Below are positions 1-6,452 of a DNA stretch of 8,244 nucleotides, piece by piece (position 1 is the first letter of the stretch; every line of letters starts with the position of its first letter). The translations under genes were made by a program, and so were the position numbers. A model generated the notes under the pieces. The model made no database searches, was not told the origin of the DNA, and saw only the letters and a list, made by a program, of their open reading frames with translations. Source of the stretch: Ghiorsea sp. GTDB taxonomy: Bacteria; Pseudomonadota; Zetaproteobacteria; Mariprofundales; Mariprofundaceae. The stretch is taken from assembly GCA_027019685.1 (NCBI GenBank), contig JALUWH010000231.1, positions 1-8,244 of the forward strand, in the 5' to 3' direction.

Positions 1-1718
1 ATGCTGGTTCAGTGGCAGAAAAAAATGAAGCTGAGCATATTTCCATGGTACTTTATCCCAATGATGCCAGTGAAAATGGCAAAGCATTGCGTTTGCGCCA
101 ACAGTATTTTTTAGCATCAGCAAGTATTAAAGATGTATTACGTCAATGGGTTGAGGTGAATGGCACTGATTTTAGTCAATTTGCGGATAAGAATGTATTT
201 CAATTGAATGATACGCATCCAACGGTATCTGTGGCTGAATTGATGCGTATTTTGATGGATGAATATAGATTAGAATGGGATGAAGCTTGGGCTATTACTA
301 CAAAAACCATGGCTTATACCAACCATACATTGTTACCAGAAGCACTAGAACGCTGGTCTGTGAACTTATTTAGCAATTTACTACCACGTGTGCTGGATAT
401 TATTTATGAAATCAATGCGCGCTTTTTGAAAACATTGGCTAAAAAGTGGCCTGGAGATATTGAGCGTCAACGTAGGATGTCTATTATTGAAGAGGGTGAT
501 GTTCAACAAGTGCGTATGGCATATTTAGCTATTGTAGGAAGCTTTTCAGTCAATGGTGTGGCGCAATTGCATTCGGATTTGTTGGCGGAAGGTTTGTTCA
601 ATGATTTCTATCAATTATGGCCTGAAAAATTCAATAACAAAACCAATGGTGTTACGCAACGTCGTTGGATGGCATGGTGCAATAAACCATTAAGTAAGTT
701 GATTAGCGAGTCTATTGGTGATAGCTGGATTACACAACTGGATGAATTGAAACAGCTTGCTCCCTTGGCAGATAAAGCTGCTTTTCGCAAGAAATGGGCT
801 GCATGCAAACGTGAAAATAAAGAGCGTTTGGCAGCGGTAGTGCAAGATGTTTGCGGTGTAACATTTAGCCCTGATGCGATGTTTGATATTCAGGTCAAAC
901 GTATCCATGAATATAAACGCCAGCTTTTGAACGTGTTACATGTCATTCATTTGTATGACCGAATTAAGCGTGGTGATACCAATAACTGGACAAACCGCTG
1001 TGTATTGATTGGTGGTAAGGCTGCACCGGGCTATTACATGGCCAAGCAAATTATTAAATTGGTCAATAATGTTGCTGAAGTGGTAAATAATGACTCAGAT
1101 ATTGGCGATAAATTGAAGCTTGTATTTTTTCCGAATTATCGGGTGTCGGCTATGGAAGTGATTGCACCTGCGGCTGATTTATCAGAGCAGATTTCAACGG
1201 CGGGCAAAGAAGCATCGGGTACAGGTAACATGAAATTCATGATGAATGGCGCGTTAACCATGGGTACATTGGATGGTGCAAATATTGAGATTCGTGAAGA
1301 AGTAGGTGAAAACAATTTCTTTTTGTTTGGATTGACTGCAGACGAAGTAGAACAAACACGTACACATTATCATCCGAATACCATCATTGAAGCTGATGAT
1401 GATTTCAAACGGGTGATGAATTTAATAGAATGCGGTCATTTCAATCAGTTTGAACCAGGGCTTTTTACGACCATTACAGCTTCAATCCGCTCCTCAGATG
1501 ACCCTTGGTTAACGGCTGCTGATTTTCGCTCATATATTGATGCACAGCAAGAAGCTTCATTGGCATACCAAAACCAAGAACAATGGCTCAAGATGAGTAT
1601 ATATAATACTGCTTGTAGTGGTAAGTTCTCTACAGATAGAACTATGCAGGACTACAATAAAGATATTTGGCATTTGAAAGCAACGAAGCCCAAAGAAGAT
1701 ACATGTTATGCAAAGTAA
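1..1718 (+). CDS. glgP: Glycogen/maltodextrin phosphorylase, 5'-truncated by window edge
   Basis: This is a GT35 alpha-glucan phosphorylase, which uses phosphate to release glucose-1-phosphate from the non-reducing ends of glycogen or maltodextrin in the cytoplasm. The frame is open from the first complete codon (3-5) to TAA at 1716-1718. The GTG at position 12 is internal, not the true start. The visible part (about 570 residues) begins near residue 270 of an approximately 815-residue family member, at the conserved EKN...VLYPND stretch. It continues through QLNDTHPT, AWAITTKTMAYTNHTLLPEALE, the KRIHEYKRQLLN motif (encoded about 897-930) and the pyridoxal-phosphate signature EASGTGNMKFMMNGALTMG, whose cofactor lysine is the AAA at 1233-1235. 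The C-terminal domain looks complete and undamaged. The gene converges on the glgA operon, with a permease-tail remnant starting 17 bp after its stop. No convincing terminator follows. Family assignment is firm; glycogen versus maltodextrin preference cannot be told from the sequence. Confidence 0.96.
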   Translation, partial: AGSVAEKNEAEHISMVLYPNDASENGKALRLRQQYFLASASIKDVLRQWVEVNGTDFSQFADKNVFQLNDTHPTVSVAELMRILMDEYRLEWDEAWAITTKTMAYTNHTLLPEALERWSVNLFSNLLPRVLDIIYEINARFLKTLAKKWPGDIERQRRMSIIEEGDVQQVRMAYLAIVGSFSVNGVAQLHSDLLAEGLFNDFYQLWPEKFNNKTNGVTQRRWMAWCNKPLSKLISESIGDSWITQLDELKQLAPLADKAAFRKKWAACKRENKERLAAVVQDVCGVTFSPDAMFDIQVKRIHEYKRQLLNVLHVIHLYDRIKRGDTNNWTNRCVLIGGKAAPGYYMAKQIIKLVNNVAEVVNNDSDIGDKLKLVFFPNYRVSAMEVIAPAADLSEQISTAGKEASGTGNMKFMMNGALTMGTLDGANIEIREEVGENNFFLFGLTADEVEQTRTHYHPNTIIEADDDFKRVMNLIECGHFNQFEPGLFTTITASIRSSDDPWLTAADFRSYIDAQQEASLAYQNQEQWLKMSIYNTACSGKFSTDRTMQDYNKDIWHLKATKPKEDTCYAK

Positions 1719-1735
1719 AAAGAATTAGACTTTAT

Positions 1736-1889
1736 TTATTCCGCAGGAATAGCGAATACAATGACATAAGCCAAACAAAGCGCCAGCGTAAGATAGAACC
1801 CTTTTTTAGCGAATGTTTGAAGTGAGCGTTGGGGGATAATCAATATGGCAGCAATACAGTGCAAGTAAGGTTTGTAAAAAATAATAGGC
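1736..1889 (-). pseudogene. Duplicated 3' end of the APC-like permease gene (fragment)
   Basis: This 154-bp stretch aligns with the last 153 bp of the intact permease gene (2840-2992), with about 14 mismatches and one extra base, roughly 91% identity counted by eye. It ends with the same C-terminal residues (AIPAE, stop) and begins 17 bp after the glgP stop. An extra A in the GGGGGATAATC stretch, where the intact copy has GGGGGTAATC, shifts the frame, and no permease sequence lies upstream, so it is non-coding debris. Thirteen of the 14 mismatches lie in the first 90 bp from the stop-codon side. The part beyond about 1826 has one mismatch plus the inserted base. In the readable part, changes are mostly synonymous or conservative (V/I, L/F, A/T), so the tail seems to have diverged while still under selection. 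Confidence 0.88.
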
Positions 1890-1903
1890 TACTCATTACT
1901 CAT
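1890..1903. repeat. Tandem 7-bp repeat TACTCAT x2
   Basis: Two perfect head-to-tail copies of TACTCAT fill the gap between the permease-tail fragment and the first base of the terminal inverted repeat of the MITE-like element. The sequence matches neither the permease gene nor the second element, so it marks an insertion or repair junction. It could be a target-site scar, but no matching copy is seen at the other end of the element. Confidence 0.55.
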
Positions 1904-2092
1904 GGGGTCGCACCAAGCTAACCACCACACCTGATTAGGAATAGATGGCAACGTATTCTTGGCATAAACCATACCTTAGACGCTTAAAACAACTTTTCCA
2001 CCCCCAAAAAGAGGCTTCTAAGCTTAAAAACAGCCCCTATTTCACACATAAATAAATATATATATATCAATCACTTAGCTTGGTTCGACCCC
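1904..2092. mobile_element. MITE-like element, copy 1 (189 bp)
   Basis: The element is bounded by 18-bp terminal inverted repeats: GGGGTCGCACCAAGCTAA at 1904-1921 and TTAGCTTGGTTCGACCCC at 2075-2092, which match at 17 of 18 positions. It has no coding capacity. Its right-hand 130 bp (from 1963) are about 90% identical by eye to 2689-2813 of copy 2 and contain a pyrimidine/purine-rich middle, the 8-bp palindrome TAAGCTTA (about 2020-2027) and an AT tract near 2053-2067. The left-hand interior (1922-1962) is unlike copy 2. No target-site duplication is evident. The short length, terminal repeats and second copy nearby suggest a non-autonomous transposable element. The family is not recognised and no transposase is present to name it. 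Confidence 0.72.
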
Positions 2093-2098
2093 GAACAC

Positions 2099-2176
2099 TC
2101 ACACCACCGTGCCATTGATGTCTGTCATCGCCTGCGGCGTGCCAAGATGATCGTTGTGATGCCAGTACACCGCCTC
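2099..2176 (-). pseudogene. RHS-repeat protein core fragment
   Basis: Read on the minus strand, 25 codons (2176 to 2102) encode a stretch containing YWHHNDHLGTPQAMTD followed by NGTVV and then TGA (2099-2101). This is the signature of the conserved RHS/YD-repeat core just before the variable toxin tip (family pattern HxDHLGTPxxxTDxxGxxVW). A normal RHS gene would continue with Trp-Ser; here GTGTGAGTG reads naturally as GTGTGGAGTG with one base lost, so a frameshift or nonsense change ends it seven bases before MITE-like copy 1. GC is about 58% (44 of 76 bases), clearly above the surroundings. An ATG at 2180-2182 overlaps the stop of the upstream small gene (ATGA) and would open a 27-codon reading frame, possibly by chance. 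The upstream part of the RHS gene is absent, so this is a remnant, probably horizontally acquired. Confidence 0.82.
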
Positions 2177-2178
2177 AA

Positions 2179-2571
2179 TCATTTTTTCTTTAGAAGTTTC
2201 AATATTACCTCTGCGCTCTTGGGATAAAGCAATAGAGTCCTTCCATCAGACGTGGTTATTTCAATGCTGTTAGAAAAAAAAGCCTTCTTGGCTGACACAA
2301 TCTTGATTCCAGAATATCTTATTTGCGATATCCCAATAAAAGCTACCACAAAAAAGTCAGAATAAAATGACAATCGGGCAACAGGCATGTTTCCTCCGGC
2401 CATCATGCCGCTTTCTGTCAGCCATTTAACCGAACAGCGTTCTTCATGAATTGGTTTAAGCCCCTTTTCATAAGGCGCCTTTCGGCGTGGTAGAATCAAA
2501 ACGACAACCAGAAGGAATAGCCCTATCCCTACGATAAGAATGAGCGAAATCAATTCGCTTCCCAATGTCAT
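2179..2571 (-). CDS. Small single-pass membrane protein, unknown function (possible orphan immunity protein)
   Basis: A 130-residue protein not assignable to a named family. Residues about 7-28 form one strong hydrophobic helix, followed at once by PRRK, so the positive-inside rule predicts a short outside N-terminus and a cytoplasmic C-terminal domain. That domain (about 45-130) alternates short hydrophobic and polar stretches (ARLSFYSDFFVVAFIG, IKIVSAKKAFF, SIEITTSDGRTLLLYP) and ends in a basic helix (EVILKLLKKK), reminiscent of a small beta-rich PH-like fold, though this is only an impression. The ATG is fixed by an in-frame TAA two codons upstream. There is no clear Shine-Dalgarno sequence, and the start lies only seven bases from MITE-like copy 2. 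The next sequence downstream is an RHS core fragment. Orphan RHS tip/immunity cassettes show this order (immunity gene, then partial core), so an immunity role is a reasonable guess, not a demonstrated one. Confidence 0.6.
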   Translation of the reverse strand: MTLGSELISLILIVGIGLFLLVVVLILPRRKAPYEKGLKPIHEERCSVKWLTESGMMAGGNMPVARLSFYSDFFVVAFIGISQIRYSGIKIVSAKKAFFSNSIEITTSDGRTLLLYPKSAEVILKLLKKK

Positions 2572-2578
2572 TGGTTAC

Positions 2579-2813
2579 GGGGTCGTACCAAGCTAACACC
2601 TTGATAATCATAATATTTCATCAAAATAAACCGTATTTTCAGTGCTTAGAAGTACCTTTTTGCTATCAAAATGGGTGTTGTAAACATACATAAACCACAC
2701 CTTAGACGCTTAAAACTACTTTTCCACCCCAAAAAGAGGCTTCTAAGTCCAAAAACAGCACCTATTTCACACATAAAATACTATATATCAATCACTTATC
2801 TTGGTACGACCCG
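2579..2813. mobile_element. MITE-like element, copy 2 (235 bp)
   Basis: Same orientation as copy 1. The left terminal repeat is GGGGTCGTACCAAGCTAA (2579-2596); the right end at 2796-2813 is its imperfect inverse (16 of 18, the outermost base and one internal base differing). The right-hand 125 bp (2689-2813) match copy 1 at about 90%, with small indels in the AT-rich stretch. The left interior (2597-2688) is unique to this copy. It contains CTTAGAAGTACCTTTTT (about 2645-2661), which can pair with AAAAAGAGGCTTCTAAG (2731-2747) at 14 of 17 positions, giving a long internal stem. There is no coding capacity. The left end sits directly upstream of the small membrane-protein gene, so any promoter for that gene would have to lie inside this element. 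Confidence 0.7.
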
Positions 2814-2839
2814 ATAGACGAAGGGCTGCTTTCAACACT
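2814..2839. other. Short unique spacer after the permease stop
   Basis: These 26 bp separate the right end of MITE-like copy 2 from the permease stop codon. They do not match the 17-bp spacer between glgP and the old permease tail, so the intact permease now ends in a different downstream context. No hairpin followed by a T-run is visible on the minus strand, so the operon has no obvious intrinsic terminator here. Confidence 0.4.
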
Positions 2840-4081
2840 TTATTCCGCAGGAATCGCGAATATAACCACATAAGCCAAGCCAAACGCCAGTGCAAGATAG
2901 AAGCCTTTTTCAGCGAATGTTTTGAGTGAGCGTTGGGGGTAATCAATATGGCAGCAATACAGAGCAAGTAAGGTTTGTAAAAAATAATAGGCGGCAAAGG
3001 CGCGGGATGCCAATGCAATGATATCCAATAAATCAACAGACCAGACTAAAAAAATAGCGCAGGCAGAAACAAGGATATAACTGATATTGGTGGATATTTT
3101 TTGGCGGCTATTTTCATGAAATAAACCGCCTGCACCACCTGTATCAGCAACAGCAGCACTAAATTGACTCATGATTGCTGCAATGATTAACATTAGTGGT
3201 AGGGCTACAGCGACCAGACCAGTGATATGAATAATTTGTGCCAATTCAACATGAATAAGATTGATTTTTTGTACAATAGGCATCAGTAGTATAACCGATA
3301 TAACATAGATAATACCAGATATCCATTGCGCTTGACGCATACTTCTTACACGAATTTCAGGTGTGTATTTTTCACCAAGAAAACGTGATGTTTCAAAGCC
3401 TTGGATAATCAAAAGGGCACCTGCCAGCATTTGAAATTGAATAGGTATGCTTCTTTGTTGATGCGTAAAATGAAGTTGTGAATCAGATGATATAAAATAG
3501 ATGCCAAATACGGACAAGGCTACAATCAGTGCAACGACAATGGAAAGTTGTATGGTCATGGAGAGCGCTTCCATTTTTTCCAAACCACTCAGACCTTTAA
3601 AATAACCTGTGATTGCGATAATAAGTATAAGCGTTGTGGTTAGTAGTTTCTCTAATATTGGATCTGCATAGCCCAAATAACCCAATAAAAAAGATGATAA
3701 CAAAGATAAATAAAAGGCTACGGCAATCATATATGCTAGAGCAAGTGCGATATTACCAAAAAACTCAATTTCTTTGATGCCTTTGGATAAAGTTTGGGCA
3801 TGAATATATGGTTCTAGATGTAAAATATTGAATCGAATCACATGACCAATGGCATAAGAGAGCAAAACAATGCCCAAGACAGCCAAGGGTGAAAGTATGC
3901 CAACAATACTGGCAAGCAATGGTGCCATGACTAAAAAACCACTGCCAATAATCGATGAAAGCGGTGTAAGTGTTGCTTGCCAAGTATCGTTTTTGAGAAA
4001 ACGTGGACGAGTCAGTACAAATATCATGGTCAATGCAATAACAACCAACAAAGCGTTAAAACTGATACTTGATGCAAGCAT
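2840..4081 (-). CDS. APC-superfamily-like (LeuT-fold) permease, substrate unknown
   Basis: A 413-residue integral inner-membrane protein with about 11-12 hydrophobic helices (near residues 6-24, 42-62, 64-80, 106-134, 146-160, 175-198, 216-230, 252-270, 284-308, 331-350, 352-374 and 392-410). SSIIGSGFLVMAPLL (about 42-56) resembles the unwound, substrate-binding helix 1 of APC transporters. GFETSRFLGEKY (about 228-239) followed by a basic loop is a second family-like motif. Many APC members carry amino acids or amines, but the substrate here cannot be read from the sequence. I chose the ATG at 4079-4081, which shares its A with the kinase stop (TGATG), the usual re-initiation arrangement; a TTG one codon upstream is the alternative. 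GAAGG lies nine bases before the ATG. It is the last gene of the glgA-ROK-permease operon. Its final 153 bp are duplicated at 1736-1889, and its present tail may be an acquired replacement. Confidence 0.75.
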   Translation of the reverse strand: MLASSISFNALLVVIALTMIFVLTRPRFLKNDTWQATLTPLSSIIGSGFLVMAPLLASIVGILSPLAVLGIVLLSYAIGHVIRFNILHLEPYIHAQTLSKGIKEIEFFGNIALALAYMIAVAFYLSLLSSFLLGYLGYADPILEKLLTTTLILIIAITGYFKGLSGLEKMEALSMTIQLSIVVALIVALSVFGIYFISSDSQLHFTHQQRSIPIQFQMLAGALLIIQGFETSRFLGEKYTPEIRVRSMRQAQWISGIIYVISVILLMPIVQKINLIHVELAQIIHITGLVAVALPLMLIIAAIMSQFSAAVADTGGAGGLFHENSRQKISTNISYILVSACAIFLVWSVDLLDIIALASRAFAAYYFLQTLLALYCCHIDYPQRSLKTFAEKGFYLALAFGLAYVVIFAIPAE

Positions 4082-5007
4082 CAATTTATACCTTCAAATG
4101 CGATAGATGCCGCACCCAATATACCAGCATGATCGCCCAAAGAAGAGGGTAGGATATGGATATGTTCTTTAAGTGGTGGAATAAGATGCTGATTTAAAGA
4201 TGTGAGCATATGAGGATATAAAAACTGCCATGCTCCTACAACACCACCGCTTATTGTGACAGTATGAATATCCAACAGTTTGATGGCTTCAGCAATTGCC
4301 TTGCCTAGGTATGTGCCACTTTCAGCAAGAATTTCAATGGCATGGATTTCACCATCCATAGCAGATTGGAAAATCTCTTGGGTGTTGCAATGGATATGGG
4401 TCTTTTCAGCATACCTATCAGCAATAGATGTTGCAGATGCATAGGCTTCAACGCAACCATCATTGCCGCAACCACATCGACGAGCATTGGGATGATAATC
4501 AACGCATATATGTCCAAATTCCATAGCCATGCCTGTTTCGCCCGTATAGGGGGTATGATTCAATATCAATCCGCCACCGATACCTGTGCCAAGCGTGATA
4601 TGTAGCAAACTACTTTTACCTTGCCCCGCACCAAAACGATGTTCACCTATGGCTGCACATAAAGCATCATTTTGCGCTTTAACAGGAATACCAAGCATAT
4701 GCGTAAGCTTTTCGGCAAGTGGAAAATGGATAAGTTTGGGTAAATTGGGCGATGCTGCAATTACACCTGAGTCTTGCATAAAAAAGCCAGGAAAGCCTAT
4801 ACCAATGGCTTGGATAGCCTCTGATGTTTGCAATATATCCAATAAAAACTGGGATAAAATGGATAATATTTCATGCTCTGAAATATCTTGCTGGCTTAAA
4901 TCAGCCTGTATGCGTTTTTCATCTAAAATAGTGCCACTGGCATTGATGATGGCAGCACGAATATTGGTGCCCCCAACATCCACGGCCAAAACAAGTGCTT
5001 GGCTCAT
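4081..5007 (-). CDS. ROK-family sugar kinase, probable glucokinase
   Basis: A 308-residue cytoplasmic ROK kinase that transfers phosphate from ATP to a hexose. DVGGTN (10-15) is the phosphate-binding loop, ND at 113-114 supplies the predicted catalytic aspartate, and GTGIGGGL (140-147) is the second glycine loop. EFGH at 163-166 together with CGCGNDGC (178-185) is the ROK signature and zinc site (predicted ligands H166, C178, C180, C185), followed by the sugar-contacting E187. SGGVVG (253-258) is the adenosine-side motif. Length is normal and no key residue is missing. The ATG overlaps the glgA stop by four bases (ATGA) and has no strong ribosome binding site of its own, so translation is probably coupled to glgA. 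Next to glycogen genes, glucose freed from glycogen or maltodextrins is the likeliest substrate. Fructose, mannose or N-acetylglucosamine kinases share the same motifs, so the specificity is inference. Confidence 0.88.
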   Translation of the reverse strand: MSQALVLAVDVGGTNIRAAIINASGTILDEKRIQADLSQQDISEHEILSILSQFLLDILQTSEAIQAIGIGFPGFFMQDSGVIAASPNLPKLIHFPLAEKLTHMLGIPVKAQNDALCAAIGEHRFGAGQGKSSLLHITLGTGIGGGLILNHTPYTGETGMAMEFGHICVDYHPNARRCGCGNDGCVEAYASATSIADRYAEKTHIHCNTQEIFQSAMDGEIHAIEILAESGTYLGKAIAEAIKLLDIHTVTISGGVVGAWQFLYPHMLTSLNQHLIPPLKEHIHILPSSLGDHAGILGAASIAFEGIN

Positions 5008-6452
5008 TGTGCCAATAGCTGTTGATATAAATTTTCATATCTAGCAGCAGAAGCATCCCATGATGAATCACGTTTGAGCCCGTTGTTGCGAATACGAGAC
5101 CATACACGAGGCTTTTGATAGATTGTGATGGCTTCTTCCAGTGCTACATCAAAGGCTTGTGGCGTAGCATCAATGAAATGAAAGCCTGTAGCATGATGTT
5201 TTCCATACGGTGTTACTGTATCACATAAACCACCAGTGGCACGAACCACAGGCACATTACCATAACGCATCGCCATCAATTGTCCTAAACCACAAGGCTC
5301 AAATCGGGATGGCATAAGAAATATATCGCCTCCAGCGTAGATTTGTCGTGCCAAAGACTCATTGAAGCCACAGTAAAAATACATTTGTTTGGAATATTGC
5401 TTGGCTAGTTTGGTTAATTCGCATTCATGATGCGTATCACCAGATCCAAGAATGGCGAGTTGGTACCCGCGCTTTAACCATGTTTCGATATTGTGTAGTA
5501 ATAAATCAATACCTTTTTGTTCAGCAAGGCGTGAAATCAGGGTGAGTAATGGTGTGTTGGGGGATGCATCCAAACCGCAAGCGATTTGCAATGCTTTTTT
5601 ACATTTCTTTTTGCCTGCGATATTGCCTGCACCATAGGCAGCGGTTAAATGCTTATCATATTCAGGGTTCCACTGCGTCATATCGATGCCGTTGACAATA
5701 CCTGTGAGTTTATCCATGTGATGTTGCAAAAAACCTTCCAATTCACAGCCATATTCGGGGGTTAGAATCTCTTTTGCATAAGTTGGGCTAACTGTGGTGA
5801 TGGCATCTGCGGCATGAATACCTGCTTTCATACAGTTGATTTGTCCATGAAATTCATAGCTTTCTGGATGAAAATGGTGGGTGGGAATACCCAAGCGGCT
5901 TATCCATGTTGCAGGAAATATACCTTGATAGGCAAGGTTATGAATAGTGAATATGGTTTTGGCTTGTGCAATATTTTTGTAGTGTTGATATTGTGTTTTT
6001 AATAGCAAAGGAATCATGCCAGTTTGCCAATCGTGACAATGAATGATGTCCACTTGAGGTAAACGCGCAGCCACTTCAAGCGCAACACGATTAAAAAGCA
6101 CATAGCGCAATAAATTATCTTCATATGCGCCGCCAGAAGGCCCATAAATGCCATCGCGATTGTAAAGGTCATCTTGTTCAATCAATATGAATGTTAAGCC
6201 ATCAACATGGGCGTGGTGTAAGGGGCAATAGCGTTGTGTGCCATCAGCCCACATCTCAATGCTTTCACCTGTGGGTTCAATATGAATGCCTGTTTTATCA
6301 ATGATTTTACGATAATAGGGCATCATCACAGTTACATGGTGTTTAAGGTATTGAAGCGCTTGGGGTAGAGCGCCTGCGACATCTGCTAAGCCACCCGTTT
6401 TTGCTAGTGGTGCTGCTTCAGAAGCCATAAACACAATGTTAAGTTTTTTCAT
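5004..6452 (-). CDS. glgA: Glycogen synthase (ADP-glucose, GT5)
   Basis: A 482-residue cytoplasmic GT5 glycosyltransferase that adds glucose from ADP-glucose to the growing alpha-1,4-glucan chain. Two Rossmann-like halves are present. The N-terminal half has KTGGL at 18-22 (the ADP-glucose-binding lysine loop), HCHDWQTG at 138-145 and TIHNLAYQGIFP at 169-180. The C-terminal half has ISRLAEQKG at 306-314, with R308 and K313 in the places of the E. coli phosphate-binding pair. It also has SRFEPCGLGQL at 382-392, with the catalytic-type E385, and ATGGL at 405-409. Length matches bacterial GlgA (about 477-485). The start is supported by the canonical MKKLNIVFMASEAAP beginning and by a strong AAGGGGGG ribosome binding site just upstream. 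It heads the three-gene minus-strand operon and is divergent from pgi. Confidence 0.97.
   Translation of the reverse strand: MKKLNIVFMASEAAPLAKTGGLADVAGALPQALQYLKHHVTVMMPYYRKIIDKTGIHIEPTGESIEMWADGTQRYCPLHHAHVDGLTFILIEQDDLYNRDGIYGPSGGAYEDNLLRYVLFNRVALEVAARLPQVDIIHCHDWQTGMIPLLLKTQYQHYKNIAQAKTIFTIHNLAYQGIFPATWISRLGIPTHHFHPESYEFHGQINCMKAGIHAADAITTVSPTYAKEILTPEYGCELEGFLQHHMDKLTGIVNGIDMTQWNPEYDKHLTAAYGAGNIAGKKKCKKALQIACGLDASPNTPLLTLISRLAEQKGIDLLLHNIETWLKRGYQLAILGSGDTHHECELTKLAKQYSKQMYFYCGFNESLARQIYAGGDIFLMPSRFEPCGLGQLMAMRYGNVPVVRATGGLCDTVTPYGKHHATGFHFIDATPQAFDVALEEAITIYQKPRVWSRIRNNGLKRDSSWDASAARYENLYQQLLAQ

Noticed and set aside
1..14. GTG at 12-14 (or ATG at 1) as the glgP start
   Set aside because: Codons upstream of the GTG are open and the protein there already matches the middle of GlgP, so the real start is outside the window; the ATG at 1 is in another frame.
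1719..1745. Intrinsic terminator for glgP (AAAGT...ACTTT followed by ATTTATT)
   Set aside because: The stem is only five A/T-rich pairs with a long loop, too weak to call.
1904..2813. Integron cassette with attC sites (small gene between two related repeats)
   Set aside because: The repeats lack the RYYYAAC and GTTRRRY core sites in the right places, and they have their own 18-bp terminal inverted repeats. No integrase is present.
1904..2813. Composite transposon with the two elements as end modules
   Set aside because: Neither copy encodes a transposase and no target duplication brackets the pair; side-by-side independent insertions explain it as well.
2788..3036. 82-residue minus-strand reading frame spanning the element-permease boundary
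   Set aside because: It overlaps the permease gene in another frame, shows no protein-like motif, and runs into the MITE-like element.
4079..4084. TTG at 4082-4084 as the permease start
   Set aside because: The ATG immediately after it forms a TGATG overlap with the kinase stop and is the stronger start; TTG adds only one residue.
4342..5044. Plus-strand open frames opposite the ROK kinase (4342-4605 and 4586-5044)
   Set aside because: They are antisense to a kinase gene with intact motifs, have Cys/Ile/Ser-rich unlikely composition and no ribosome binding site.
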